64,000 nt of DNA. Source: Bosea sp. F3-2 (GTDB lineage Bacteria > Pseudomonadota > Alphaproteobacteria > Rhizobiales > Beijerinckiaceae). Position 1 is the stretch's first letter, and every line of letters starts with the position of its first letter. A program made the translations under genes and the position numbers. The notes beneath the pieces are model-generated. The model did not search any database, was not told the origin of the DNA, and saw only the letters and a list, made by a program, of their open reading frames with translations. This document shows positions 28,191-37,560 of the stretch, piece after piece. The stretch is from contig NZ_CP042332.1 in the NCBI RefSeq assembly GCF_008253865.1, forward strand, positions 387,501 to 451,500, read 5' to 3'.

Positions 28191-30092
28191 TCACTTGGTC
28201 GGCTTCAGCCGTACGAACATGTAGCGGGAGTTGCCCCAGTTCGTGACCGGGTTGGCGTAAGGGTTGTCGGAGGTCGGGTAGCCGGTCCAGTAGGTCTGAT
28301 CCATCGCCGTGAAGACGTTGTAGGCCATCAGCGGGATGATCGGCATTTCGCGCGTCATCAGCTTGACGTAGTCGCGCCCGAGCTCGACGCCTTTGGGATC
28401 GTCGAAGCCGATCCTGCGGATGTCCTCGATGATCTTGTCGAGCTCGGGATGCGACCAGCGCTGCCAGTTGCGCAGCGGCTGCGGCTGGCCGGGTTGCGCG
28501 ACGAACTGCGAATGCCAGCTGTCCATGAAATAGGACAGGTCCTGGTGCCCGCCCCAGGTCTCGACGCTCCAGCCGATGAAGCTGTCGAAGTCGCCGGCGG
28601 CGCGGCGGGTCAGCAGCGTGCCCTGCGCGACGTCGATGCGAGCGTCGATGCCGGCCTGCTTCCACTGCTGCACGATCATCGTGCCGGCGCGCGTCATCAC
28701 CGGCCTCAGGTCACCCTCGACCATCAGCCTGACGACGAAGGGCTTGCCGTCCGGCGTCAGCCACTGGTTGCCCTGCTTGCGGAAGCCGGCGCGCGTCAGC
28801 AATTCGCCGGCCGCCGCGACATTGGTCTTCCACCAGCCGAGGCCGAAGGAATTGGCGATGACGGCGGGGTCGGATGGGATCTGCTCACCCATCGAGGGCC
28901 GCAGGAGGTCGGCGATCTGCTTACCCACGGTCGGATCGTAAGGCTTGAACTTGCTCTTGCCGGTGTCGATCTCGAAATCCTTGAGCCAGGCCTCCATCGG
29001 CTTGTGGTAGGCCTCCGGATGGATGCCGGTCGGCGGAACGGCGATCGCCGAGATCGTCGCGGCGCCGCGATAGGCCGCCATCGACACCGCCTTGACGTCG
29101 ATCATCAGCGCCAGTGCCCAGCGGACGTCGCGGTTCTTCAGGTTTTCGTTCTGGGTGTTGAAGATCACCGCCGGCAGGGTCGGATCCGGATGGCCGTAGG
29201 GGAAGCCCTTGAACCAGGCGCGGGTGCCCTTGTCCTGCTTCGCCAGGGTGAACATGCCTTCCGGCGCGATGTCGTGGATGACGTCGAGCTCATGATTGAG
29301 CTGGGCAATGACGCGCTTGTCCGGCGGCCCCGGGTCGATATAGGCGAGGTATTTCGGCCCGGGCTTGCCGAGGCTGCCGAGCGAGGTGCGCTGCCAGTCC
29401 TCGCGCAGCTGCCAGATGTACCACTTTCCGTCGGGGTCGAAGGAGTGCAGCGTATAGGCGCCGAGCGTGACCGGCTTGTTGAAGTCGAACTTCAGGGGGT
29501 CCTCGATCTTGTCGAAGACGTGTTTCGGCAGGATCCAGATCGCGCCCCAGCGGACCGTGAAATTGGTATGGAAGCGGGAATTCGGCTTCTTCAGCTTGAA
29601 GATCACCGTTTCCGCATCGGGTGCCTCGACGAGGGCGACGTTGTTCGCCAGCACCGCGGAGAAGCGCATGTTCGCGTTCTTGACCTGGATGTCGACGGTG
29701 GCCTTGACGTCCGCGGAGCTGAACTCCACGCCGTCGCTCCAGAACAGGCCGCGCCGGAGCTTGACCTGCATCTCGGTGAAGTCGGCATTGTAGACCGGCT
29801 TGTCGGCGGCGAGCGAATTGTACCAGGGGCCGTCGAGGCCTTTCTCGGGGTCGATGTACCAGAGGGTGTCGAGCGCCGCCTGCTGCAGCCCGTTCGACTG
29901 GCTACCGGCGTTGATCGCCCAGATGTTGAACCAGCCGGCGTTCTTGATCGTCCCTTCCGGATTTTCGAGGATCAGGAGCTCATTGCGGGGAATATTCTGT
30001 GGAATGCCCTGCGCCGTGGCCGGCGCGGGTGAGAGCGGCATTGTCGCAGCCAATAGCGCAGCCGCAAGCAGCCAGGCGCGCAAACGCGTCAT
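28191..30092 (-). CDS. ABC transporter substrate-binding protein, family 5, likely for arabinosides
   Basis: 633 residues from ATG 30092, preceded by GGGAGG five bases upstream; a GTG six bases earlier is rejected on spacing. A signal peptide (TRLRAWLLAAALLAATMPLS, then ATAQ) starts the chain. Family-5 motifs are QAALDTLWYIDPEKGLDG, LRRGLFWSDGVEFSSADVKA and WALALMIDVKAVS. It is longer than typical dipeptide-binding members, as are family-5 proteins that bind oligosaccharides. Its operon holds a cytoplasmic GH51 enzyme, so an arabinose-containing oligosaccharide is the likely ligand. It is the first gene of the operon. Confidence 0.87.
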   Translation of the reverse strand: MTRLRAWLLAAALLAATMPLSPAPATAQGIPQNIPRNELLILENPEGTIKNAGWFNIWAINAGSQSNGLQQAALDTLWYIDPEKGLDGPWYNSLAADKPVYNADFTEMQVKLRRGLFWSDGVEFSSADVKATVDIQVKNANMRFSAVLANNVALVEAPDAETVIFKLKKPNSRFHTNFTVRWGAIWILPKHVFDKIEDPLKFDFNKPVTLGAYTLHSFDPDGKWYIWQLREDWQRTSLGSLGKPGPKYLAYIDPGPPDKRVIAQLNHELDVIHDIAPEGMFTLAKQDKGTRAWFKGFPYGHPDPTLPAVIFNTQNENLKNRDVRWALALMIDVKAVSMAAYRGAATISAIAVPPTGIHPEAYHKPMEAWLKDFEIDTGKSKFKPYDPTVGKQIADLLRPSMGEQIPSDPAVIANSFGLGWWKTNVAAAGELLTRAGFRKQGNQWLTPDGKPFVVRLMVEGDLRPVMTRAGTMIVQQWKQAGIDARIDVAQGTLLTRRAAGDFDSFIGWSVETWGGHQDLSYFMDSWHSQFVAQPGQPQPLRNWQRWSHPELDKIIEDIRRIGFDDPKGVELGRDYVKLMTREMPIIPLMAYNVFTAMDQTYWTGYPTSDNPYANPVTNWGNSRYMFVRLKPTK

Positions 30093-30276
30093 CGTCACCT
30101 CCCTGAACGGGGCGTTTCTCGCCCTTTATGGTCGGGAGCTTAGGCGCCGCCCAAAATCGGGGCAACGGCGGATATGATCCATATCAGAAGGTTAGATATA
30201 GAATGATTATCACGCTGATTTTTATAGCTTTTTCTTGATAGCTTACTTCGGCAAGTGAGCATTCAAAGCCTGTTGA

Positions 30277-30768
30277 TCAAGGGAGATTGTCCCGCAGGAA
30301 AATATCGATGCCGATGCGCTCCTGATCCGGAAACAGCGGATCGCCAGAGCAATATGCGAGGAGCAGGCGTGCGGCCGAGCGCGCCTCGTGACCGAGGTTC
30401 CGGCTGATGATCGCGTCGACCTCGCCGCGCACCAGGAAGCGACGGGTGTGTGCGGTGAGTTCATGGGCGATCCAGACGATGGCGCTGCTGCGGCCCGCTT
30501 CGTTCAGCGCTGCGGCGATGCCGCGATTGCCGGCGCCGACATTGTAGATTCCGATGAGGTCGGGCTTCTCGCGCAGCAGCGAAACGCTGGCGCGGCAGGT
30601 GAGCTCGTTGTCGTCCTTGCCCTCGACCGCTGGGAAGACGGTGAGTCGTGGATACTCGACCGTCAGAGCCTGATTGAAGCCGAACTGGCGCTCGGCATGA
30701 TCGCGCGGCGCCAGCGATCCGGCCATCACGCCGACAGCCCCGGACCTGCCGTGCAGGAAACACGAGAC
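30277..30768 (-). pseudogene. LacI-family regulator, effector-domain remnant lacking the DNA-binding head
   Basis: From about 30768 the minus strand reads VSCFLHGRSGAVGVMAGSLA, RDHAERQFGFNQAL, LTCRASVSLLREKPDLIGIY and ALNEAGRSSAIVWIAHEL. These are the second half of a LacI sugar-sensing domain. The N-terminal helix-turn-helix and about 150 residues are missing, and upstream it joins the end of an ADH fragment. It is downstream of the arabinoside operon promoter and may have been its regulator before decay. Confidence 0.7.
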
Positions 30769-30784
30769 GGCCGGAGCTGCGCGT

Positions 30785-31429
30785 TCAGGCGACCTCGACG
30801 AGCGCTTTGACGACGCCGGCGGCGGGATCGGTCAGGCTTGCGAATGCCCGAGGTACGTCGGCCAGCTGCATACGATGGGTGATCAGGGCGTCGCGCACCT
30901 CACCGGCGCGCAAGGCCGCCATCACGCGTTCGAAATCCCCGATCGTGGCGTTGCGGCTGCCGAGCAGCGTGGTCTCGCGCTTGTGGAATTCGGGATCGGA
31001 GAAGCTGATCTCGCCCGCCACGATCGAGACGAGCACATAATTGCCGCCATGAGCGACGAAGCCGAAGCCGCGCTCGATCGCCTTGGGATTGCCGGTGGCG
31101 TCGAAGACGGTGTCGAAGAACTCGCCATCGGTGAGGGCCGAGAGCGCATCGACGTCGCCTTCGCCGAGCTCGACGGTGGAGGCGATGCCGAGATGCGAGC
31201 GGGCGAAGGCGAGCCGGTCGGCGCGGCCGTCGATCAGCGTCACCTCCGCCCCTTCGAGCCGGGCGAAGATCGCAACCGCGAGCCCGATCGGCCCCGCTCC
31301 GGCGATCAGCACCCGGTCGCCCGCTCCGGTGCTGGCCCGCGCGACCGCATGGGCGCCGATCGCCAGGAACTCGACCATCGCCGCCTGGTCGACGCTCAGC
31401 CCCTCGGCCTTCAGGACGAAGGGTTCCGG
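30785..31429 (-). pseudogene. Zinc-type alcohol dehydrogenase, NAD-binding half only
   Basis: The chain from PEPFVLKAEGLSVDQAAMVEF to the stop contains the Rossmann motif VLIAGAGPIGLAVAIFARLE and DATGNPKAIERGFGFV, typical of the NAD-binding half of medium-chain dehydrogenases. The zinc-binding catalytic half (GHE and Cys cluster) is missing; upstream codons in this frame are the antisense of a LivF fragment. It therefore cannot be a working dehydrogenase. Confidence 0.75.
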
Positions 31430-31440
31430 AAGGCAGAGAT

Positions 31441-31605
31441 ACGCAGCGCGGCACCACCGTTCTGCTCGTGGAGCAGAATGTCGGGCTCGCACTCGCGATC
31501 GCCGACCGTGCCTATGTGATGGAAAGCGGCGCCGTGGTCCATGCCGACACCGCGCAGGCCATGCTGGCGGACCAATCCGTTCAGGAACTCTACCTCGCCG
31601 TTTGA
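31441..31605 (+). pseudogene. LivF (branched-chain amino-acid ABC ATPase), C-terminal remnant
   Basis: The plus strand reads RGTTVLLVEQNVGLALAIAD, RAYVMESGAVVHADTA and VQELYLAV stop. LLVEQN, the post-Walker-B motif, and the YLAV end are diagnostic for LivF. All of the ATP-binding region is missing; it abuts an ADH fragment on the opposite strand, marking a rearrangement joint at about 31430-31440. Confidence 0.75.
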
Positions 31606-31729
31606 CCTGCTGTTGTCCCGGCAAAGCCAAGGATGACCGCGTGTTCCATGAAAAATCAGCAGGCAAAAAACGACCGCGTCGGGAAGGCCCGGCGCGGTCC
31701 CTGTCAGGGCAAAAGCTGTCCCGGCCGCG

Positions 31730-32818
31730 TCAGGCTGCCGAGGAGGTGAGGGCGGGATAGTCGAGATAGCCTTCGGCGCCCTGCGAATACCAGGTTTCCA
31801 TGTCGTCCGGGTTGAGGGCAGCGCCCATCGCGAAGCGTTCGGGCAAGTCCGGATTCGCCAGGAAGGCACGCCCAAAAGTGATCGCGTTGGCTTCGCCGGC
31901 GGCGATGACCGCGCTGGCGCGCGCCAGGTCGAAATCCGAGTTCAGGACCAGCGGCCCGTCGAACGCCTTGCGGATCACCGGCGCCATCGGCGGGTGATCG
32001 GGTCTGCCGCGCGTGCCGTTGGGCGGCGGCTCGCGCAGTTCGAGGAAAGCGATGCCGAGCGCGGACAGGGCCTGCGCCGCCGCGCGGAAGAGCGGCACCG
32101 GCTGCGGATCGTTCACGCCCTGGGATTCGCCATTGGGCGAGAGCCGCACCGCTAGCCTGTCGGCTCCGACGACGCCGGCGACCGCCTCGCTGACCTCGCG
32201 CAGCAGGCGCGTGCGGTTCTCGATCGAGCCGCCATAGGCGTCCATCCGCAGGTTCGCGCTGGAACGCAGGAACTGGTCGATCAGGTAGCCATTGGCGGCA
32301 TGGAGCTGGACACCGTCGAAGCCGGCGCGCAGTGCGTTGTCCGCTGCCCGGCGGTAATCCTCGACGACGCGCGGGATCTCTCCGATCTCCAAGGCGCGCG
32401 CCTGGGCGTAGGGCTGCTTGCCATCATAGGTGTGGGCCAGCCCCGGGGCGGTCGTCGACGAGGAGGAGACTGGCGCGGCGCCGTTGCGCAGGCTCGGGTG
32501 CACGACGCGGCCCATGTGCCAGAGCTGGCAGAAAATGCGCCCTCCGGCGGCATGGACCGCATCGGTGACGCGGGTCCAGCCGGCGACCTGGTCGTCCGAC
32601 CAGATGCCGGTGGCGAAGGGCCAGCCCAGCCCTTCGCGGCTAATGCCTGTCGCCTCGCTGATGATCAGGCCGGCGCCGGCGCGCTGCGCGTAGTAGTCGG
32701 CCATGATCGGGGTTGGCAGATGGTCGCGCGTCCCGCGGGCGCGAGTCAGCGGGGCCATGAAGATGCGGTTCGGCGCCTGCACGGCCCCGATACGGATCGG
32801 ATCGAACAAGATCGGCAT
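31730..32818 (-). CDS. nemA: Old-yellow-enzyme alkene reductase (NemA-like)
   Basis: 362 residues, an FMN-dependent TIM barrel. Diagnostic blocks are NRIFMAPLTRARG, QLWHMGRVVHPS, GFDGVQLHAANGYLIDQFLR, YGGSIENRTR and ITFGRAFLANPDLPER. HAAN supplies the His/Asn pair that holds the substrate carbonyl, and YGGS/ENR are the flavin contacts. It reduces activated C=C bonds such as N-ethylmaleimide or enones with NAD(P)H. It follows the cupin gene on the same strand with a 33-base gap, so the two may respond to the same electrophile stress. Confidence 0.92.
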   Translation of the reverse strand: MPILFDPIRIGAVQAPNRIFMAPLTRARGTRDHLPTPIMADYYAQRAGAGLIISEATGISREGLGWPFATGIWSDDQVAGWTRVTDAVHAAGGRIFCQLWHMGRVVHPSLRNGAAPVSSSSTTAPGLAHTYDGKQPYAQARALEIGEIPRVVEDYRRAADNALRAGFDGVQLHAANGYLIDQFLRSSANLRMDAYGGSIENRTRLLREVSEAVAGVVGADRLAVRLSPNGESQGVNDPQPVPLFRAAAQALSALGIAFLELREPPPNGTRGRPDHPPMAPVIRKAFDGPLVLNSDFDLARASAVIAAGEANAITFGRAFLANPDLPERFAMGAALNPDDMETWYSQGAEGYLDYPALTSSAA

Positions 32819-32851
32819 GTGGTTTCCCGGAATCTGGAAGGTGAGCGCGCG

Positions 32852-33262
32852 TCAGGCGGCTGGCAGCGGGGCGTTCGCCCCTTGCTTGAACTCGACGGTG
32901 GTGAAGACGAGCTCGGTGTCGCCGGTGTTGGTCAGGTCGTGGATCATGAACTCGCCCGAGCCATAGGCGTGGTGCTGGGTGTCGCCGGGCTTGTAGGAGA
33001 CTTCCGCCACGCGGCCGTCGGCGTATTGGGAGCGCGCGCTGCCGCCCGTCACAGCGGTCCAGAAATAATCCAGGACATGGGTGTGGAAGCCGATGCGCTC
33101 GCCGGGCTGCAGGGCCAGTGCCCAGACCCGGACGCGGTCGGTCTCGGACACGAGCTGCGTACCGACGAGACCACGGCCGAGATTGGCTTCGAACTCGGCG
33201 CGGTCATGGGCCGAGAGGTTCGCGGGAGGGTTGGGCCAGACGAAATCGCTGTTCTGGGTCAT
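32852..33262 (-). CDS. Cupin-domain protein
   Basis: 136 residues from ATG 33262, with AAGGA eight bases upstream deciding between two in-frame ATGs. The cupin motif 1 region reads LQPGERIGFHTHVLDYFWTA and motif 2 YKPGDTQHHAYGSGEFMIHD. Histidines in HTH and HH/H could hold a metal. It is a small single-domain cupin; the reaction is unknown. Gene order (monooxygenase remnant, cupin, NemA) suggests a former degradative operon. Confidence 0.75.
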   Translation of the reverse strand: MTQNSDFVWPNPPANLSAHDRAEFEANLGRGLVGTQLVSETDRVRVWALALQPGERIGFHTHVLDYFWTAVTGGSARSQYADGRVAEVSYKPGDTQHHAYGSGEFMIHDLTNTGDTELVFTTVEFKQGANAPLPAA

Positions 33263-33307
33263 CGGTCTCATCCTTTCTGTCGCTGTTGCAAGGAAGCGGT
33301 CGTCGCG

Positions 33308-33843
33308 TCAGGCGGCGATGCCGGTCGAAACTGCGGTTTCCGTCATCACGGCCTCGGGCTTGCGGTGGCGTTCGGCCAGCTCGCGCTCCGCCGGCGTAAG
33401 GAGCTGGGCCTGCATGTAGGCGCCGAGGTCGCGGGCGCGCTTGATCACCGCCCGCCCATAGGGCAGGCGCTCGGCCTCGAAGGCGGCCAGGCCGGCGGCG
33501 ATGTCGTCGCCATGGGCCTCGAGGGCACGGGCGAGCGACCAGGCGTCGGCCGCCGCCTTGGTCACGCCCATGCCGACATGCGGGCGGGCGACGAAGGCGG
33601 CGTCGCCGATCAGGGCGACGCGGCCCTGGATGGCCATCCAGGGTGTTTCCAGATCCTGGATCGACTGGATGAAGGGCTGCGAGGTTTTCTCGACGACTTC
33701 CGCGAACTGAGGCGACAGCAGCCTCCGGGCGGCCTGCCGCATCTCCTGCTGGACCGCCGGCCGGATCTTGTTGGGCGGGATGGAGAGCTCGTGCTGCACG
33801 CCGTCCACGATGACCAGTTGGGCAGCCTCATCCACGCGTTCTA
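33308..33843 (-). pseudogene. FAD-dependent monooxygenase, C-terminal remnant
   Basis: Similarity starts at VDEAAQLVIVDGVQHELSIP and continues NKIRPAVQQEMRQAARRLL, then GRVALIGDAAFVARPHVGMG. The GD-A-A-x-x-x-R-P-x-x-G-x-G motif is the second FAD-contact site of aromatic-ring-type monooxygenases. The N-terminal dinucleotide motif GxGxxG is missing, because a plus-strand phosphoesterase fragment begins at the same point (about 33830-33843). Confidence 0.75.
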
Positions 33844-34550
33844 CCAGCAGCAGGCGCAGATCAACGGCGGCAAGATGGACCGTTTTGCCTTGGCTTCAGA
33901 CGCCAAGGGCTATGCCATGGCCGCTTGGGACGGCTCCTCTCTGAAGATGTTCGAGCTGGCGAAGCGCTACACCCTTGCCGACAACTTCTTCCATGCGGCC
34001 TTCGGCGGCTCGTTCCTGAACCATTTCTGGCTGGTTTGCGCCTGCACGCCGGTCTACCCGAATGCGCCGGAGAAGATCGTCGCGAAGCTCGATTCCAACG
34101 GGACGATGGTGCAGGACGGCTTCGTCACGCCCGACGGCTACGCCGTGAACACGCTGGAGCCGATCGGCGGACCGCATGAGCACAAGACCAAGCCGGAGCG
34201 TTTGCTTCCCGTCCAAACTCTGCCCACGATCGGGGATCGGCTGGCGGAGAAAGGCGTCAGTTGGGCCTGGTACAGCGGCGGCTGGAACGAAGCAGAGTGT
34301 GATCGTCACCTATGACGAGAACGGAGGCTTCTGGGATCACGTCGCCCCGCCCTCCCGCGACCGCTGGGGGCCGGGTGTTCGGGTCCCGACGCTGATCGTG
34401 TCCCCTTTCGCGAAGAAGGGGTTCGTCGATCATGCGCTGTATGACACGACGGCGGTGCTCAAGCTGATCGAGACCCGTTTCGATGTCGCCCCGCTGACCG
34501 AGGCGGATGCCAAGGCCCCTCTGATGAGCAACGCCTTCGACTTCAATTGA
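33820..34550 (+). pseudogene. Phosphoesterase (AcpA/phospholipase C family), truncated with an internal deletion
   Basis: The first part reads LIHAFYQQQAQINGGKMDRF, LAKRYTLADNFFHAAFGGS and KGVSWAWYSGGWNEA. The frame then changes at about 34290, directly to VIVTYDENGGFWDHVAPPSRD, WGPGVRVPTLIVSPFAKKGF and DTTAVLKLIETRF. In intact members about 100 residues separate WYSGGWNEA from VIVTYDENGG, so an internal piece is lost as well as the N-terminus with the first metal site. Confidence 0.8.
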
Positions 34551-34551
34551 T

Positions 34552-34713
34552 CGGCTGCCGGAGATCAGCCGTCGGCTCAGCTTCGAGACTCTGCGCGATC
34601 TGCCGGATTTCGAGAGGCTCGAGACTGGCGGTCGGCTGAGCCGGGACAGGCTGCTCGCGGCCATCGATCTCAATCCGCCGGCGGCAGACCATCCCGGTGA
34701 CGACGAGACATAG
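34552..34713 (+). pseudogene. Possible ScpB C-terminal fragment
   Basis: A 53-residue tail reads RLPEISRRLSFETLRDLPDF, ERLETGGRLSRDRLLAAIDL and a stop after HPGDDET. The F-E-T-L-R-D-L-P-D-x-E-x-L pattern resembles the end of the chromosome-segregation protein ScpB. It has no start and no scpA neighbour. The assignment comes from memory of the family and is tentative. Confidence 0.4.
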
Positions 34714-34819
34714 GCGCTGCGTTCGGGCGCGAAATTATAAGGCTTGGAGCTGCTTGGCCGAGGTCCGAGCAGACCGCTCTATCCCGAACGGGCTCATACG
34801 AAACCTTCTGATCATCGCG

Positions 34820-35090
34820 AAGCTCGCACACCCGCTCCTCGAGCCGCCGCATTTCCGAGCTGCCGACGACGGGCTCGTCCGAATCCACCGCTGCCGGGCC
34901 TCCCGCGCTCGCTCAACAGACGGCGCCAGCGATACAGAAGATTGAGCGCCACCCCGTTGCGCCGGGCAACCGACGACACCGTCTCGCCCGGCTTGAAACT
35001 CTGCTCGATGATCCGCAGTTTCGCTTCCATCAACCAATGACGACGCCGCGCCTCGCCCGTGATCACCTCATCCGTCGAGGACACCGGCAT
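34820..35090 (-). mobile_element. IS3-type (or IS66-type) transposase OrfA remnant
   Basis: The minus strand from ATG 35090 reads EARRRHWLMEAKLRIIEQSF, KPGETVSSVARRNGVALNLL and YRWRRLLSERG, a helix-turn-helix transposase OrfA. A frame change near 34895 leads to DSDEPVVGSSEMRRLEERV, the usual continuation, after which the coiled-coil end and the whole of OrfB are missing. No terminal inverted repeats could be recognised. It cuts into the sensor-kinase fragment next to it. Confidence 0.7.
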
Positions 35091-35190
35091 TGATCTGTTT
35101 CAGCGCTCCGAAGGAGGTGTTGTGGCCCGACGAAGCGGGCGCTGGCGAGGTCTGTGCTTTCGCTTGGCCGCTCAGCCCGGGACCTGCTAC

Positions 35191-35659
35191 GGCCGAAGCG
35201 AGCGCTCGCGAGCATCCCCATCGCGGCATAATTCACCGGCGCAGCTTGGTTGTTGCCGCGATCGAGGCTGAGATTGGCGACCCTGCAGATGCTGAGCGCG
35301 ACGAGGTTCTCGTCGATATACTCGGCCGGCAAGCTCAGCTTGGTGAGGAGATCGAGCGTCGCCAGGGTCTCCGGATCCCGCATGAGCGGCAAGTCCAGGA
35401 TATCCTCGATCGTCCGGTCCCCCAGGAGCGCCCAGAAGCGCTCGCATTCGAGACGCGCTTCCGTCTGGCTCGGGTGCGCGGACCAGTCGATGCCGCTTCG
35501 CTGCAAGCCTCTCAGGGCGACGGCGACCGCGCTCTCGCCGTCACCGAGCATCGTGTGAAGATTGACCAGCCGACGCGCGACGGCACATTGCTGGACTGTG
35601 CCGACCGATCGCGCCATCAGAGCATTCAGACGCTCTTCGGCGGCTGCCAGCGCGCCCGT
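35191..35659 (-). pseudogene. Fragment of a large ATP-binding sensor kinase (Ser/Thr kinase-AAA-histidine kinase type)
   Basis: The frame reads ALAAAEERLNALMARSVGTV, GLQRSGIDWSAHPSQTEARL and LGDRTIEDILDLPLMRDPET, then NLVALSICRVANLSLDRGNN. These are helical repeats from the middle of the 1500-2000-residue signalling proteins that join a kinase, an AAA ATPase and a histidine kinase. Both ends are lost, one of them at the IS remnant. Confidence 0.65.
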
Positions 35660-35763
35660 GCAGACCTCGCGCGGGCGCAGTGGCCATCGTGAAGAGCGAG
35701 CCGGCAACGAGAATTGGCGGCGCACGAGGTCTTGCGCGCCGCCAGGCTCCGATTTCGAGAGAG

Positions 35764-37056
35764 TCAGCGGAGCGATTTGAACGAGGCGCGCATCTCGCTG
35801 ACGAAGGCAGCGGGCTGTTCCCAGGCTGCGAAATGGCCGCCCTTCGCAAGCCGGTTGTAGTGGATCAGCCTGGGGTAGGCCTTCTCCACCCAGCTCTTCG
35901 GCGCCTGATAGATCTCGTCGGGAAAGGCGCTGATCGCCGCCGGCAGCGTGACGCCCTTGGGTGCGAAGAAGGGGAGCTTGCTCTCCCAGTAGAGCCGGGC
36001 GGACGACACCGCGGTGCCGGTCAGCCAGTAGAGTGCGACATTGTCGATCAGGTCCTCCTTGGAGAGGCCTTCTTCGGCGTTGTCGAACACACGGGTGACC
36101 AGCTCCATGCTCCGCACGTCATGGTCGAACATCCAGGACGCCAGCCCGATCGGGGAATCCGCCAGCGCGTAGAGCGTCTGGGGGCGCTTCTGCATCTCGA
36201 TCGCGTAGCCCAGCCCGTTCTTGTAGAAGCTGTCGAGCTGGTCATAGGCCCGCCGCTCGTCGGCCGAGAGGCTAGCCGGTGCGCCGCCGCCCGCTGCGAG
36301 CGCCTTCGCGATATCGTCGGGCACCGATGCCGGCATGTTGGTGTGGATGCCGATCAGCCCCGGAGGCTGCAGCAGCGCCAGCTGTTCGGTGACCGCATTG
36401 CCCCAGTCGCCGCCCTGTGCGACGTAGCGGGTGTAGCCGAGACGCTGCATCAGGACGGCCCAGGCCTTGGCGATACGGATTGGATCCCAGCCGAGTTCGG
36501 TCGGCTTGCTGGAAAAGCCGTGCCCCGGCAGCGAGGGGATCACCAGGTCGAAGGCATCGGCCGCCGTCCCGCCATGAGCGGTCGGGTCGGTCAGCGGGTC
36601 GATGATCTTGAGCTGCTCGAAGATCGAACCCGGCCAGCCATGCGTGACGATCATCGGCAGCGCAGTCCGATGCTTAGATTTCACATGGATGAAATGAATG
36701 TCGACGCCGTCGATCTCGGTGATGAAATTCGGCAGGTTGTTGAGATAGTCCTCGGCCTTGCGCCAGTCGTACTCGTTCGCCCAATAGTCGGCGGCGGCCT
36801 TCATCGTCGCCAGTTTCAGCCCCTGCGAGGTATCGCCGACCGTTTCGCGGTCGGGCCAATTGGTCGCCAGCACGCGGCGCTTCATGTCGGCAAGCGCAGC
36901 CTCGGGGATGCTGATCTTGAACGGACGCACCGCCGCGTTCCCCGAGGCGGGGGCGGATTGCGCCGAGGCGACGCGCGGCAGGCCGATGGCGACGGCGCCG
37001 GCCAACGATGTCGCAAGGAACTTGCGCCGGCCGATTTCTAAATTGGCAAATGACAT
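35764..37056 (-). CDS. Tat-exported epoxide hydrolase (EHN-type alpha/beta hydrolase)
   Basis: 430 residues. The start carries GRRKFLATSLAGAVAIGLPR, a twin-arginine signal, followed by ASAQSA. The N-terminal EHN domain (FKISIPEAALADMKRRVLAT, WPDRE, DYWANEYDWRKAEDYLNNLP) precedes the catalytic core. The oxyanion motif is HGWPGS, the nucleophile Asp is in VAQGGDWGNAV and the catalytic His in AKGGHFAAWEQP, all as in epoxide hydrolases of the microsomal/juvenile-hormone group. It would open epoxides in the periplasm. It stands alone, flanked by mobile-element debris. Confidence 0.9.
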   Translation of the reverse strand: MSFANLEIGRRKFLATSLAGAVAIGLPRVASAQSAPASGNAAVRPFKISIPEAALADMKRRVLATNWPDRETVGDTSQGLKLATMKAAADYWANEYDWRKAEDYLNNLPNFITEIDGVDIHFIHVKSKHRTALPMIVTHGWPGSIFEQLKIIDPLTDPTAHGGTAADAFDLVIPSLPGHGFSSKPTELGWDPIRIAKAWAVLMQRLGYTRYVAQGGDWGNAVTEQLALLQPPGLIGIHTNMPASVPDDIAKALAAGGGAPASLSADERRAYDQLDSFYKNGLGYAIEMQKRPQTLYALADSPIGLASWMFDHDVRSMELVTRVFDNAEEGLSKEDLIDNVALYWLTGTAVSSARLYWESKLPFFAPKGVTLPAAISAFPDEIYQAPKSWVEKAYPRLIHYNRLAKGGHFAAWEQPAAFVSEMRASFKSLR

Positions 37057-37303
37057 GATGCTTCTCCTGTGAGGCGACGCGAACCGCGACTCTCAAGGAA
37101 AGCTGCTGTGGATTTCCACGGTCGGCTGGCTTGAGATCGTTCGGTCGCGCTCCCCGCTATTTCGCTGTGTTGGTCGGTGCTCGGTAGCCACCCGAATAGA
37201 TAGGCAGCCTCTCACTGAGCCGACAGGGCCAGCCGAAATGATCGTTTGGGTATGAATCCGACGGCAATGGCCTGTGCCAGAACCCTTTCGCACTGGTGAT
37301 CCA

Positions 37304-37315
37304 CCCCCCCCCCCC
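37304..37315 (+). repeat. Run of 12 cytosines
   Basis: An uninterrupted C12 tract follows GATCCA and precedes GGGACC. Such a run is rare in coding-dense DNA and is prone to slippage, so the exact length may be unreliable. Confidence 0.8.
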
Positions 37316-37401
37316 GGGACCCCAGCTATCTTCCAAGTTGACGAATTAAATCAGTAAGATGGGACACGTATCGCCCTGGGTCCTGCTTCGGTGCTGATTC
37401 A

Positions 37402-37560
37402 CACGACAAGGCAAGGCTCAAGCTTCGAGAAGAACGTCAGGACTTGCGATCGACGCAACTGACGCTTCACGACGACCTCGCCATCTGCAGCGATCGCGTG
37501 GACCTGGAAAACCTGCTTAGCCAGGTCGAGCCAATAACCTGAATCTGCGACATGGAAAGG
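37402..37560 (-). mobile_element. IS110-family transposase, N-terminal remnant
   Basis: The minus strand reads YWLDLAKQVFQVHAIAADGE, then VVVKRQLRRSQVLTFFSKLE and PCLVV stop. The D-L-A-K-x-x-F-x-V-H motif contains the first acidic residue of the DEDD catalytic core of IS110 transposases. Only about 50 of roughly 340 residues remain. Confidence 0.75.

Noticed and set aside
28083..30032. A 649-codon plus-strand frame
   Set aside because: Antisense shadow of the family-5 binding protein.
30785..31666. Full-length alcohol dehydrogenase from 31666
   Set aside because: The first 79 codons are antisense to a LivF tail and lack the zinc-binding domain, so I treat only 30785-31429 as ADH-derived.
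32300..33815. The upstream part of a 671-codon plus-strand frame that ends in the phosphoesterase remnant
   Set aside because: Only the last part (from about 33820) matches a family; the rest is antisense to NemA, the cupin and the monooxygenase fragment.
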